64,000 nt of DNA, taken from the NCBI RefSeq assembly GCF_030068615.1, contig NZ_JASJOC010000001.1:682001-746000 (forward strand), in the 5' to 3' direction. This document shows positions 26,476 to 34,535 of the stretch, in pieces (the stretch's first letter is position 1; every line of letters begins with the position of its first letter). Origin of the DNA: Halostagnicola sp. A-GB9-2 (GTDB lineage Archaea; Halobacteriota; Halobacteria; Halobacteriales; Natrialbaceae). A program made the translations under genes and the position numbers. The notes below the pieces were generated by a model, which was not told the DNA's origin, searched no databases, and saw nothing but the letters and a program-made list of their open reading frames with translations.

Positions 26476-26550
26476 TAGCGGGAGGTAGATTTGAACTACC
26501 GGTCTGCGGGTTATGAGCCCGCCGGAATCTCCTGGCTATCCCATCCCGCT
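26476..26550 (-). tRNA. tRNA-Met(CAT), initiator type
   Basis: The minus strand folds as a 75-nt cloverleaf. The acceptor AGCGGGA pairs with TCCCGCT plus discriminator A, and the T arm carries GTTCAAATC. The anticodon loop CTCATAA is flanked by GGG and CCC. The three consecutive G:C pairs at the base of the anticodon stem and the A1-U72 end are the marks of archaeal initiator tRNA. No intron is present. Confidence 0.93.
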
Positions 26551-26616
26551 ATCATATCATATCGGGTTTGCCTAGTTAAGGGTTGTGATTCGGCTACCGT
26601 ATGCGGGTTTCTACCG

Positions 26617-27063
26617 TTAGTCTCGGTGTACCTTCCACGTGTAAAGGCTCTCACAGGTGTAGTTGACGAAAAAGCCGACGCCGATTCCGACCACGTTGGC
26701 GATCATGAACCAAACAGTGAACCAATACACCAGGATGGTCAACACCGAAAGTGTCACGAGAAACCCGGCAAATCGGACGAGATAGGACTTAAGAAGGCGA
26801 CGAACCAGAGCTCGTGGCCCCATCTTTCCGTGCGAGGAGAACGTCCAACGTTCGTTGATCGCGAAGATAACGCTGATCGCGAAAATCCAGGCGATGACTT
26901 TCCCGCCGACGGGACCGAGCGCCGTGAGCGAGACGAGTGCGAACAGAACGACATTGTCGACCGTTGCACCCACGAGCCCGACACCGGCAAACTGCGTAAA
27001 TCGAGCTCGAGACCGAAGCGCGGACAGTCGAATTCGGAGAATCTCCGTGAATGACTTACTCAT
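26617..27063 (-). CDS. GtrA family membrane protein
   Basis: This 148-aa protein has four hydrophobic segments in the GtrA pattern. The first is FAGVGLVGATVDNVVLFALV, followed by GKVIAWIFAISVIFAINERWTFS with the conserved NERWTF-like motif. The last segment ends GIGVGFFVNYTCESLYTWK. GtrA-like proteins help flip polyprenyl-linked sugars or support cell-surface polysaccharide synthesis, but no glycosyltransferase is adjacent. The gene is transcribed the same way as the tRNA-Met downstream of it. Confidence 0.85.
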   Translation of the reverse strand: MSKSFTEILRIRLSALRSRARFTQFAGVGLVGATVDNVVLFALVSLTALGPVGGKVIAWIFAISVIFAINERWTFSSHGKMGPRALVRRLLKSYLVRFAGFLVTLSVLTILVYWFTVWFMIANVVGIGVGFFVNYTCESLYTWKVHRD

Positions 27064-27388
27064 CAGCTCATCAGAGACCGCACGATTCCGTTAGTGGATC
27101 CTGAGTGGACAACTGTGCTATGGTTGCCGTCTGTTGGACCGGCACATTCGTCGCGTGTACCGGCACCCTTCTCGGATCGAGTCGCTTCTCGAGTTCTCGA
27201 GGAGAACGTTCACTGAGACCGATATCCGGCCGAATAGCGGGGACAACGACACCAGCAGACCGACCCATATGTATCTATTACTTCCAATCGGTAAGGAAAA
27301 GGGTTCTGACAGCGGCTTCCCGTTGAACTGGACTCGAGTCGGCCGTATCGGCCGTTCGAAACTACGCTTGCCAACTGTCTATCGACGG
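27064..27388. other. Intergenic region, no supported gene
   Basis: 325 bp between GtrA and the small HAH_0734-type gene. Open frames here on both strands lack recognisable features and have no supporting start context. Confidence 0.4.
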
Positions 27389-27655
27389 TTACACCGCGAG
27401 GTCGCCCTTCGGTCGAATCACATCGACGGCTTCGGCGTCGACGCGGTCGACGTCGAGGAAGTGCGGAAGAAACTCTCGACGTTCGAACTCGTCGAACTCG
27501 GATTCGGCACCGACGGTACACCAGAGCTGTACCTCCTCGGGACCGTGCCACTCGCCGTTGCGACTGATACCGAAGCAGACCAGCTCCTCCCCGTCGTAGT
27601 CGATAACAGCCCCCTTCCGAATACCGGGGTCGCCGTGGATGATAAGCCGCTTCAT
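27389..27655 (-). CDS. HAH_0734 family small haloarchaeal protein
   Basis: An 88-aa protein that I recognise as a conserved haloarchaeal family of unknown function. It starts MKRLIIHGDPGIRKGAVIDY, has SRNGEWHGPEEVQLWCTVG in the middle and ends VDVIRPKGDLAV. The predicted structure is a compact beta-rich domain with the invariant EWHGP motif. No neighbour points to a role. The short length is normal for the family. Confidence 0.8.
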   Translation of the reverse strand: MKRLIIHGDPGIRKGAVIDYDGEELVCFGISRNGEWHGPEEVQLWCTVGAESEFDEFERREFLPHFLDVDRVDAEAVDVIRPKGDLAV

Positions 27656-27879
27656 AGTCGGCGATTCGAACGGTAACGGATTAAACGCTTCGAAGCCCGC
27701 AGTTGGGAACTAGCAACGGGACGTACCACTGCAGGATCGACTACCGTCCTCAATAGAGATCATTCACCAGCCTCAACGGAAATCATCTCCCCAACATAAT
27801 TGGTCTTTGCGCCCGCCCGCGAGGCGAGCACGGAATGAATAGCTGGCTCGAGTCCAACGTTCCTCCTCGAGCCAAACTG

Positions 27880-27958
27880 ATACTGTCGGCTGTAAGTCGT
27901 TCACAATTTTCGTCGCCTCGGGGTGTGAAAATCTTCACATAGTTACAGCCGGCAGTAT
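27880..27958. repeat. MITE-like element with 16-bp terminal inverted repeats
   Basis: ATACTGTCGGCTGTAA at 27880-27895 and TTACAGCCGGCAGTAT at 27943-27958 are inverted copies with one mismatch, enclosing 47 bp. The interior carries a second hairpin, GTGAA-AATC-TTCAC. The 79-bp size, paired ends and lack of coding sequence fit a miniature inverted-repeat element whose transposase is elsewhere. Confidence 0.65.
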
Positions 27959-28045
27959 GATGGTCGCCGCCAAACCGTGTTCCCTTGCCGACGCGACCGC
28001 CGTGTGGGTTCAGTCGGGGGGTTCCCGCGACGACGAACCAAACGG

Positions 28046-28053
28046 GTTTTAAG
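28046..28053 (+). promoter_or_regulatory. TATA-like box of the ribosomal protein operon
   Basis: GTTTTAAG lies 36-43 bases before the L44e ATG at 28089 and is the only clear TATA-like element in the upstream gap. Expected transcription start is near 28075, giving a short leader. Confidence 0.5.
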
Positions 28054-28088
28054 CGGCGCAATCATAGCCTGCTTCAAGTGAACTAACC

Positions 28089-28373
28089 ATGCAGATGCCA
28101 CGCCGATTCAATACGTACTGTCCGCACTGTAACGAACATCACCAGCACGAAGTCGAGAAGGTTCGAACCGGTCGCCAGACTGGGATGAAAAAGGTTGCCG
28201 ACCGACAGCGAAAACGCCAGACGTCTTCGATCGGTAACTCCGGGAAGTTCTCGAAAGTTCCCAGTGGGAACAAACCGACGAACAAGACCGACCTCAAATA
28301 CCGCTGTAGCGAGTGTGGCAACGCACACCTTCGAGAAGGATGGCGCGCTGGCCGAATCGAATTCCAGGAGTGA
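28089..28373 (+). CDS. rpl44e: 50S ribosomal protein L44e
   Basis: This 94-aa protein of the archaeal/eukaryotic large subunit sits near the E site. It begins [20 protein letters not shown] with the first zinc pair CPHC, has the conserved basic [17 protein letters not shown] stretch, and closes with [19 protein letters not shown] carrying the second pair CSEC. All four zinc ligands are present. It heads a co-directional string with S27e and aIF2-alpha, the standard archaeal arrangement. Confidence 0.97.
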   Translation: MQMPRRFNTYCPHCNEHHQHEVEKVRTGRQTGMKKVADRQRKRQTSSIGNSGKFSKVPSGNKPTNKTDLKYRCSECGNAHLREGWRAGRIEFQE

Positions 28374-28378
28374 TTACA

Positions 28379-28552
28379 ATGGCAGGATCTTACTACAACG
28401 TCCACTGCGGTGACTGCGAGAACGAACAGATCGTCTTCGGAAAAGCCTCCACGGAGGTCGCGTGTGCCGTCTGCGGAACGACGCTCGCCCGACCGACCGG
28501 CGGCAAAGCCGAAATCGACCACGAGATCGTAGAGACAGTCGAGTCACGATGA
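28379..28552 (+). CDS. rps27e: 30S ribosomal protein S27e
   Basis: A 57-aa zinc-ribbon ribosomal protein reading [20 protein letters not shown], then [20 protein letters not shown]. The four zinc Cys are in CGDC and CAVC. Only 5 bases separate it from the L44e stop, and its own TGA overlaps the aIF2-alpha ATG (ATGA at 28549-28552), so the three genes are translationally coupled. Confidence 0.96.
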   Translation: MAGSYYNVHCGDCENEQIVFGKASTEVACAVCGTTLARPTGGKAEIDHEIVETVESR

Positions 28553-29349
28553 AGTACAGTGGCTGGCCCGACCCCGGCGAACTCGTCGTCGGCAAGATCG
28601 ACGAGATTGAGGACTTCGGCGTCTTCGTCGATCTCGAGGAGTATCAGGACAAGCGCGGCCTGATTCACATCTCCGAGGTCGCAAGCGGCTGGATCAAGAA
28701 CGTCCGCGACCACGTCCGCGAAGGCCAGATCGTCGTCTGTAAAGTCCTCGACGTCGACGAATCCCACGAACAGATCGATCTCTCCCTAAAAGACGTCAAC
28801 GACCACCAGCGCTCGGACAAGATCCAGGACTGGAAAAACGAGCAGAAGGCGGACAACTGGATGGATCTGGCGCTCGAGGAGGACAGCGACGACGAGGCTT
28901 ACACGGCGATCGCAAACGAACTGATCGGCGTCCACGGAAGCCTTTATGACGGATTCAAGCAGGCGGCGATCCACGGCGCGGAAGCGCTCGAGGACACCGA
29001 CCTCTCCGACGACGAGATCGACGCACTCGTCGAAACCGCTCGGGAAAACGTCTCGGTGCCCTACGTCAATGTCACCGGCTATGTCGACCTCGAGAACGCC
29101 TCTCCGTCGGGTGTCGACGGCATCCGTGAGGCGCTCGAGGCCGCCGAAGGAAACGGCGAAGTGCCCGACGAAGTCGAACTCGAAGTCGTCTACGTCGGTG
29201 CACCGGAGTACCGCATCAAGGTCCGTGCGCCGAACTACAAGACCGCCGAATCCCAGCTCGAAGAGAGCGCGAGCCGCGCGGTTGCGGCGATCCAAGAACA
29301 GGGCGGCGACGGCGAGTACCACCGAGAGCGCAAGACCGACGACGAGTAA
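28549..29349 (+). CDS. eif2a: Translation initiation factor aIF2, alpha subunit
   Basis: A 266-aa subunit of the aIF2 heterotrimer, which delivers initiator Met-tRNA to the small subunit. The N-terminal S1/OB domain reads [22 protein letters not shown] with [16 protein letters not shown] and [16 protein letters not shown] helical middle domain and a C-terminal alpha/beta domain ending in [20 protein letters not shown] follow. The eukaryotic Ser51 loop region is modified as in archaea. Its location after L44e-S27e and before nop10 is the conserved archaeal gene order. Confidence 0.96.
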   Translation: MKYSGWPDPGELVVGKIDEIEDFGVFVDLEEYQDKRGLIHISEVASGWIKNVRDHVREGQIVVCKVLDVDESHEQIDLSLKDVNDHQRSDKIQDWKNEQKADNWMDLALEEDSDDEAYTAIANELIGVHGSLYDGFKQAAIHGAEALEDTDLSDDEIDALVETARENVSVPYVNVTGYVDLENASPSGVDGIREALEAAEGNGEVPDEVELEVVYVGAPEYRIKVRAPNYKTAESQLEESASRAVAAIQEQGGDGEYHRERKTDDE

Positions 29350-29403
29350 GAACGTGAAAAGGAGTCGTCGCACGCCCACTGTTGCGTGCGAAGGAGACAA
29401 TGA

Positions 29404-29583
29404 ATGAAATCTAACATACGGGTGTGTTCGGCGTGGGAACAGGCCCACGAACGTCCGGTGTACACGCTTTCTGAGACGTGCCCGGAGTGTGGGGCCGACG
29501 CCGTCAACAGCGCGCCGGCACCGTTCGATCCGACCGACAAACACGGCGAGTACCGACGCGCACTTAAGCGTCGCAATCGCTGA
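29404..29583 (+). CDS. nop10: RNA-protein complex protein Nop10
   Basis: A 59-aa component of the H/ACA ribonucleoprotein that guides pseudouridylation. It starts MKSNIRVCSAWEQAHERPVY and has TLSETCPECGADAVNSAPAP, then FDPTDKHGEYRRALKRRNR. The second zinc pair CPECG is intact, but the first CxxC of other archaea is reduced to a single Cys (VCSAW), which I recall as normal in haloarchaea. It lies between aIF2-alpha and the PAC2 gene, as in most archaea. Confidence 0.94.
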   Translation: MKSNIRVCSAWEQAHERPVYTLSETCPECGADAVNSAPAPFDPTDKHGEYRRALKRRNR

Positions 29584-29590
29584 TACGGGT

Positions 29591-30367
29591 ATGGACGAAC
29601 TCGAGATCGACGCAGTTGCCGAGGTCGAGGTCGACGACCCAGTGCTCGTCGAAGGGCTTCCCGGCGTCGGACACGTCGGAACGCTCGCCGCAGAACACAT
29701 TCTCGAGGAACTCGACGAAGAGAGTACCGTGATTCGACGCGTCTATTCGCGCGAGTTCCCACCGCAGGTGACGATCGAGGACGGCGTCGCCGAACTGACC
29801 TGTGCGACGCTTCACGCGGTATCGAACCCCGACGGGCGCGACATGCTCGTGCTCACCGGCGATCACCAGGCACAGACCAACGCCGGCCACTACGCGCTCA
29901 CCACCGCGTTTCTCGACATCGCAGACGAGTTCGATACGTCGGAAATTTACTCGCTGGGCGGGGTTCCGACGGGCGAGCTCATCGAAGAGTACGCGGTCAT
30001 CGGCGCAGTTACCGACGAATCCCGCGTCGAACCCCTCGAGGAGGTCGGCGTCGAGTTCCGCGAGGACGAACCGGCCGGCGGCATCGTCGGCGTGAGCGGC
30101 CTCTTGCTCGGACTCGGTGCGCGACGCGGCTTCGACGCGGCGTGTTTGATGGGCGAAACCAGCGGCTACCTCGTCGATCCCAAGAGCGCTCGGGCAGTGT
30201 TGGAAGTGCTCGAGGAGGTCGTCGGGATGGAACTCGAGTACGAATCCCTCGACGAGCGTGCCGACGAGATGGAAGACGTCATCGGCAAGATTCAGGAGAT
30301 GGAACAACAGCAACAACAGCAGTCGATGGAGATGCCGACCGACGACGACCTGCGGTATATCGGATAA
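29591..30367 (+). CDS. PAC2 family protein (proteasome assembly chaperone-like)
   Basis: A 258-aa PAC2-fold protein, usually annotated in archaea as a proteasome assembly chaperone and found next to nop10. Diagnostic stretches are DPVLVEGLPGVGHVGTLAAE near the N-terminus, MLVLTGDHQAQTNAGHYALT, IYSLGGVPTGE and GIVGVSGLLLGLGARRGFD. The C-terminus is a coiled stretch EMEDVIGKIQEMEQQQQQQS with a glutamine run, followed by DDLRYIG. It begins 7 bases after the nop10 stop. The chaperone role in archaea is inferred from the eukaryotic homologue. Confidence 0.9.
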   Translation: MDELEIDAVAEVEVDDPVLVEGLPGVGHVGTLAAEHILEELDEESTVIRRVYSREFPPQVTIEDGVAELTCATLHAVSNPDGRDMLVLTGDHQAQTNAGHYALTTAFLDIADEFDTSEIYSLGGVPTGELIEEYAVIGAVTDESRVEPLEEVGVEFREDEPAGGIVGVSGLLLGLGARRGFDAACLMGETSGYLVDPKSARAVLEVLEEVVGMELEYESLDERADEMEDVIGKIQEMEQQQQQQSMEMPTDDDLRYIG

Positions 30368-30478
30368 CAGAAACGCCGTAACGATTTTTCCGGACAGTGA
30401 AAAGACTCAGCCCCGTTACTCGTTCGCCGAGCGACGCATTCGGAAGAATCCTCAAGTGACGTTATTGGGGAAACACCA

Positions 30479-31159
30479 TCAAGCGACACCACCGACCCCC
30501 ATTACGAGGAAAACGACACCGAAGCCGAGGAGAACGACGCCGCTTAGTACCGAAATAGCCGGAGCGAAGGCGTCGATACGCCGACCCACTGAAACCAGCG
30601 CCGCCGGATAGCTCACGATCCAGGCCGCGATCCCGATGAAGAAGCCGAGCAACAGCGCGGCCGAACCGGTCTGGACGACCAGCGCCCCCGAAAGCGCTTC
30701 GCTAGCGCCCGGAACGTGAGCAAAAATGTCGAGAGTGCCGGACTGGAGGAGACCGACGCCGACGGTGAGCCAAAACCCGATCTGGTAGGGGTTCGTCAGT
30801 GAGAGGGCGAACGTCTTCCGGAAGCCGTTCGAATCCCCGTCGGTCGCATCGACAAAGCCACTCGAGGAGCGCGCTTCCTGAAACGCACCCATGGCAAAAT
30901 ACAGCATGAGAACGCCGCCGACAAGATAGAGAGCGGGCCTGATTACCGGATACTGATCAATGATCGCCACGACGCCCGCGAGTGCACCGACGAAAAAGAC
31001 GAAATCCGCGAACATGGCACCGAGTCCGGCGCTGAATCCGGCTCTCCATCCACGGAGAACGCTTTCCTCGGCAATAATGGCATTCATCGGTCCCGGCGGG
31101 GCGGCCAACGCGATGCCGAAGACGGCGCCCACGAGGACCGTCGTAACGATCGTAAACAC
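30479..31159 (-). CDS. LysE family amino-acid exporter
   Basis: A 226-aa membrane protein of the LysE/RhtB family, which exports amino acids or related small molecules. Six hydrophobic segments are seen. The N-terminal helix is followed by the family motif GIALAAPPGPMNAIIAEESV, then GWRAGFSAGLGAMFADFVFF. SLTNPYQIGFWLTVGVG is the conserved NP segment before helix four. The start at 31159 directly precedes the first helix. Substrate unknown. It converges with the PAC2 gene, with about 110 bp between. Confidence 0.87.
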   Translation of the reverse strand: MFTIVTTVLVGAVFGIALAAPPGPMNAIIAEESVLRGWRAGFSAGLGAMFADFVFFVGALAGVVAIIDQYPVIRPALYLVGGVLMLYFAMGAFQEARSSSGFVDATDGDSNGFRKTFALSLTNPYQIGFWLTVGVGLLQSGTLDIFAHVPGASEALSGALVVQTGSAALLLGFFIGIAAWIVSYPAALVSVGRRIDAFAPAISVLSGVVLLGFGVVFLVMGVGGVA

Positions 31160-31284
31160 GTATTCAACTTGAGGGAGAGCGTCTTTGAAAGGCTATCGAC
31201 AGCGTTCAAGAAGAGCAGCGGCACACACTCATCGTCTCGTTCCGGCGTCGAATTCGACTCGAAGGGAACTTCGTGCCTGGTGCA

Positions 31285-31548
31285 TTATCGCTCTTCTCTC
31301 CGAATGACGCGCTCGATCTTTTCGTAGGGAACGCTCCCCTCGCCAACGGGCTGTCCGTCGAGCTCGAGGTATGCCGGCTCGGAGTCGGGATCACGGCTCC
31401 CCGTAATCTCACCGGTCACTTCGATGCGTTCCTCACCCGTCATCGCGTAGCTCTCGACGTCGACGATGTCGCCGATATCGACCAGTTCGTCGACCAGTTC
31501 CATCGCTTCTCGTTCGTCGGCTTCCGGCGGGATCTGTAGTTCAGTCAT
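31285..31548 (-). CDS. Small conserved haloarchaeal protein, unknown function
   Basis: An 87-aa very acidic protein starting MTELQIPPEADEREAMELV with a helical N-terminus. A short beta-rich part has SYAMTGEERIEVTGEITG, then AYLELDGQPVGEGSVPYEKI and a basic end. I do not recognise a domain; the second half could be a small OB- or SH3-like barrel. It lies 36 bp downstream of the small zinc-finger gene on the same strand, so the two may be co-transcribed. Confidence 0.6.
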   Translation of the reverse strand: MTELQIPPEADEREAMELVDELVDIGDIVDVESYAMTGEERIEVTGEITGSRDPDSEPAYLELDGQPVGEGSVPYEKIERVIRREER

Positions 31549-31583
31549 ACGTGGATTCGATTAGACGGTGCATTCGATTGGGC

Positions 31584-31742
31584 TCACCACAACTGTGCGC
31601 GTGGCGTCTCGCAGCTATCGCAGATGACCGCTTCGTTTCCCTTGTAGCGTCCTTTCTCGAGTCGCCCGTCCGAACAGGACGGACACGCCCGCCCCTCGAG
31701 AAGGGCGACTAACCGACTGCCATCGCATTGGGTCGTTGCCAT
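31584..31742 (-). CDS. Small haloarchaeal zinc-finger protein (HVO_A0556-like)
   Basis: A 52-aa single-domain zinc protein reading MATTQCDGSRLVALLEGRAC, with ligands CPSC and CDSC separated by DGRLEKGRYKGNEAVI, and ending CETPRAQLW. It matches the pattern of the many 50-60 aa haloarchaeal zinc micro-proteins; I assign the subfamily from memory. ATG 31742 starts right at the conserved block. Upstream in-frame codons are a shadow of the opposite gene's leader. Confidence 0.7.
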   Translation of the reverse strand: MATTQCDGSRLVALLEGRACPSCSDGRLEKGRYKGNEAVICDSCETPRAQLW

Positions 31743-31850
31743 ATCACTACTCTCCGCCGGTCGATACCGAAGGGGTTGGCCATGCACCTGCAGGTCGGAG
31801 CCGCGAGTCGACACGGCTATTTCGATGTCCCGAGAACGTCCAGAGAGATA

Positions 31851-32414
31851 ATGTGGCCCTGGGGACACCTCGGCGTCGCGTACTTGCTGTACAGTATCTA
31901 CACGCATCGCCGATTCGACCGCCCGCCGAGTGCGTTGCCGGCGATCGCGCTCGCGATCGGCTCGCAGTTTCCGGACCTCGTCGACAAACCCCTGGCGTGG
32001 ACGTTCGACGTGCTTCCCGGGGGGCGAACGCTCGGTCACTCGATCTTCTTCGCGATCGCGCTCGTCTCCGTCGTCTACGCGCTCGCGATTCGGTTCGACC
32101 GTCTCGAGGTCGGGACGGCGTTCGTCATCGGTCACGTTTCGCACGTCATCACCGATATCCCGCCATCGGTGCTCGGGGGCGACTTCTCGGGGACCGAGTA
32201 CCTCCTCTGGCCCGTGGTCGAACAGCCGCCGGAGGAACCCGTCGGCGGTATCCTCGACGCCATCCTTACCTACTACGCGCTCGGCCCGTACGAAATCGTC
32301 CAGTTTGGCCTGTTCGCCGCCGCCGCGATCGTCTGGTACCGCGACGGCATGCCCGGGCTGGGGTACGTCCGATCGCTCCTCGCTCGAGGCCGGGGGACTA
32401 AAGCGGAGTCGTAG
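31851..32414 (+). CDS. Membrane-bound metal-dependent hydrolase-like protein (YdjM/DUF457 type)
   Basis: This 187-aa protein begins MWPWGHLGVAYLLYSIYTHR and has GSQFPDLVDKPLAW and RTLGHSIFFAIALVSVVYAL. These are the family's metal-binding signature: His near the start, Asp in FPDL-D, His in LGHS. A last pair of membrane segments includes IVQFGLFAAAAIVWY. The family sits in the inner membrane. Its enzymatic activity is poorly established, so the name is descriptive. ATG 31851 was chosen because the conserved GHLGVAY motif should lie near the N-terminus. Confidence 0.75.
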   Translation: MWPWGHLGVAYLLYSIYTHRRFDRPPSALPAIALAIGSQFPDLVDKPLAWTFDVLPGGRTLGHSIFFAIALVSVVYALAIRFDRLEVGTAFVIGHVSHVITDIPPSVLGGDFSGTEYLLWPVVEQPPEEPVGGILDAILTYYALGPYEIVQFGLFAAAAIVWYRDGMPGLGYVRSLLARGRGTKAES

Positions 32415-32616
32415 TCGCTATGTGAAGTGCCCCGAGGCTTGTCCTCGAGGTACTCCCGCTATATCTCTGCAGATCGCCTCGCCACTCGAGTCCATCCCGG
32501 CTTGGCGGAAAAAAGACGTTCTCGAGGAACTCGAGGAGGGTGCCCAGAGTACCGCGAGACGGTTTCGCCGCTGTCGAACCGCTGGTGCTATCCCCGCGGT
32601 GACCCACGTTCCGGAT

Positions 32617-33213
32617 ATGCGCCAGTTTGTACTCATCGGGCACGACGTCCCGACGGAACCGAACTTCTCCCTCGACGACCTCGCGGGCGGAGCGGGGAGA
32701 CTCGACGCGCTCTGTCGCTCGATCACCGCATCGTTCGTGACCTCCCACGGCATTCGAGAGGACGTTCGCGTCCACCTCGTGATTCAGGACGAACTCGCGA
32801 TCACCTTCAACGGGAGCGAACTGCGGAATCTCCACCCCGACGAGCGTTCGACCGCCGCGCTCGTTCGGACGGCCCTCGAGCACCGCGAGGAGGCCATCGG
32901 CGCGCTTCCGGCAGAGCCGAGCCCCGGCGTCGAACTCTACCGACGCGGATTCGAAGCCACGCTCGAGGCGGTCGCGGAGGACGGTACGGTCGTCCAGCTT
33001 CACGAGGGCGGCGAGGCGGTCGTCGACGCGTCGGTGCCGACAGATTCCGTCTTCGTCCTCTCGGATCACCGCGATTTCACGGCGGACGAACAGGAACTCC
33101 TCGAGGAGCACGCCGATCGGCGGCTTCGGCTCGGCCCGAAGCGCCTCCACGCGGACCAGGCGATTACCATCGCTCATCACGTTCTCGACACCGACGGCTA
33201 CGAGCGGTTCTGA
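32617..33213 (+). CDS. trmY: tRNA (pseudouridine(54)-N1)-methyltransferase
   Basis: A 198-aa SPOUT-class methyltransferase that makes N1-methylpseudouridine at position 54 in the T loop of archaeal tRNAs. It starts MRQFVLIGHDVPTEPNFSLD, which is characteristic of TrmY. DVRVHLVIQDELAITFNGSE follows, and the C-terminal SAM-binding knot contains SVFVLSDHRDFTADE and LRLGPKRLHADQAITIAHH. Length and motifs are complete. Its last 24 coding bases are duplicated immediately downstream. Confidence 0.93.
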   Translation: MRQFVLIGHDVPTEPNFSLDDLAGGAGRLDALCRSITASFVTSHGIREDVRVHLVIQDELAITFNGSELRNLHPDERSTAALVRTALEHREEAIGALPAEPSPGVELYRRGFEATLEAVAEDGTVVQLHEGGEAVVDASVPTDSVFVLSDHRDFTADEQELLEEHADRRLRLGPKRLHADQAITIAHHVLDTDGYERF

Positions 33214-33238
33214 GCACCGACGGCTACGAGCGGTTCTG
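33189..33238. repeat. 24-bp tandem duplication at the trmY stop codon
   Basis: CACCGACGGCTACGAGCGGT plus TCTG at 33189-33212 is repeated exactly at 33215-33238, with AG between. The first copy ends in the trmY stop codon; the second is untranslated. Confidence 0.85.
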
Positions 33239-33310
33239 TGCGACCAGCCAGTTTCGAGGCGAAGCACAAGCGACTAAACCCCGCCGCGACATTCTCCGGT
33301 CGAACGCCGA

Positions 33311-33811
33311 ATGTCCGAACAGAAACGTCTCGTCGTCGTCTGTGGACTGCCCGGGACGGGAAAAACGACAGTCGCACGAGATCTCACCGAACGCACCGGA
33401 GGCACCCTGATGCGAACCGACGTCGTCCGAAAAGACCTGTTTCCAGAGCCGGAGTACACCGACGAGGAGGTTCAGGCTACGTACGACGAACTGTTCGACC
33501 GGACGCGATCGGCACTCGAGCAAGACGGTATTGCGGTCCTCGATGGAACCTTCCGCCGGGAATCGCTCCGCGACCGGGCGCGTCGCGTGGCCCGCAAAAC
33601 GGATGCGACGTTCGATCTCGTCCGCGTTACGTGTAGCGAAAAGGTCGTTCGCGAGCGGATCAACGAGCGTGAAAACGACGAGAGCGATGCCGACTTTTCA
33701 GTCCACAAACTGCTCCAATCGGAGTTCGAGCCGCCGACGATCGCTCACCAGACGGTCGATAACTCCGGCTCAGTTGCGGAAACGAGACAACAAATCGCCG
33801 AGCTGTGGTGA
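33311..33811 (+). CDS. P-loop kinase-like ATPase (AAA_33 type)
   Basis: A 166-aa protein with Walker A GLPGTGKTTVARDL at residues 12-25. MRTDVVRKDL and VLDGTFRRESLRDRARRVA follow, where Asp and Arg groups fit a small-molecule phosphotransferase lid, and then an NERENDESDADF segment. The layout resembles AAA_33 kinases such as gluconate/APS kinase-like or RNA-end kinases. The acceptor is unknown. It starts ~100 bp after trmY and is the last host gene before the tRNA-Pro integration site. Confidence 0.75.
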   Translation: MSEQKRLVVVCGLPGTGKTTVARDLTERTGGTLMRTDVVRKDLFPEPEYTDEEVQATYDELFDRTRSALEQDGIAVLDGTFRRESLRDRARRVARKTDATFDLVRVTCSEKVVRERINERENDESDADFSVHKLLQSEFEPPTIAHQTVDNSGSVAETRQQIAELW

Positions 33812-33922
33812 AGCGCTGACGGGATGGGGAAACTGATCGCACTGTTATCGACTTCCGCGGCCTCTCGAGACGTGATCCGATCCAGTAACCGTTAACCCTC
33901 TCGGCGTACTCGAATCGAATGC

Positions 33923-33995
33923 GGGCCGGTGGGGTAGCTTGGTATCCTTCGGCCTTCGGGTGGCCGTAACCGCAGTTCGAATCTGCGCCGGCCCA
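33923..33995 (+). tRNA. tRNA-Pro(CGG), integration site of the accessory element
   Basis: A 73-nt cloverleaf with acceptor GGGCCGG/CCGGCCC plus A. The anticodon stem CGGCC/GGCCG encloses TTCGGGT (anticodon CGG), and the T arm is CGCAG-TTCGAAT-CTGCG. No intron is present. The last 24 bases (33972-33995) recur perfectly at 59437-59460 and, with one inserted C, in part at 59596-59616, which identifies this tRNA as an integrase target. Confidence 0.95.
33972..33995. other. attL-type site (tRNA-Pro 3' end)
   Basis: The 24-bp block from GCAGTTCGAATC to GCCGGCCCA forms the left boundary of the accessory element. The tRNA is intact on this side and the recombinase gene lies at the other boundary. 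Confidence 0.85.
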
Positions 33996-34241
33996 TCTTA
34001 CTCCACCCGTGGTTTGCCGCCGAGTGTAATCGCTATGCGGCGACGGTTTCGGCGGAGCGTTTGCGCTCCCGCGGGGGTTGAACTGAACTGCATCGCAACC
34101 ACGGGTTCCCATTGTCATGCGATTCCTCCTGGAGCCGAATAGTCGTCCCGCGCGAACCGAAAAAAAACCTCTGACCAGCCCTCCTATCCGCGCGCACTGA
34201 CACACAATAGAGATCACTATCCCTCACACGAAGAACCGCTA

Positions 34242-34433
34242 ATGTCTACTACCAATCTGCGCCAAGTTATTGGTCTACGCCAGTTTGCAGGCCTCCTACT
34301 CACAGTGACCATGCTCATAATCAGTTACCTCGGACACATCGATGCACTCACCGCACCGCCAGTCGTATTTGCAGCCCTGCTTATCACAACCTCAACCCTG
34401 TCTTTTCAGGCGGCGAAACACAGCCACCACTAA
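34242..34433 (+). CDS. Small two-helix membrane protein, unknown
   Basis: A 63-aa frame reading MSTTNLRQVIGLRQFAGLLL, then two hydrophobic stretches (LLTVTMLIISYLG and APPVVFAALLITT) and a polar tail FQAAKHSHH. The pattern fits a small membrane protein of two helices. No homologue is recognised. It is the first open frame inside the element, about 100 bp before the promoter of the kinase cassette. Confidence 0.45.
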   Translation: MSTTNLRQVIGLRQFAGLLLTVTMLIISYLGHIDALTAPPVVFAALLITTSTLSFQAAKHSHH

Positions 34434-34497
34434 CTATTGTCAGTTGGCCCGCAACGAGGATGTACCTAAGTACGTTACTGGGCGACCTAGCCGAGAA

Positions 34498-34507
34498 CCT
34501 TTATAAC
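34498..34507 (+). promoter_or_regulatory. TATA box of the kinase/receiver cassette
   Basis: CCTTTATAAC lies 29 bases before the GTG start at 34536, in a good position for near-leaderless transcription of the three-gene cassette. Confidence 0.55.
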
Positions 34508-34535
34508 GTTCCTCTCAAAATAGGAAGTATTAGCA

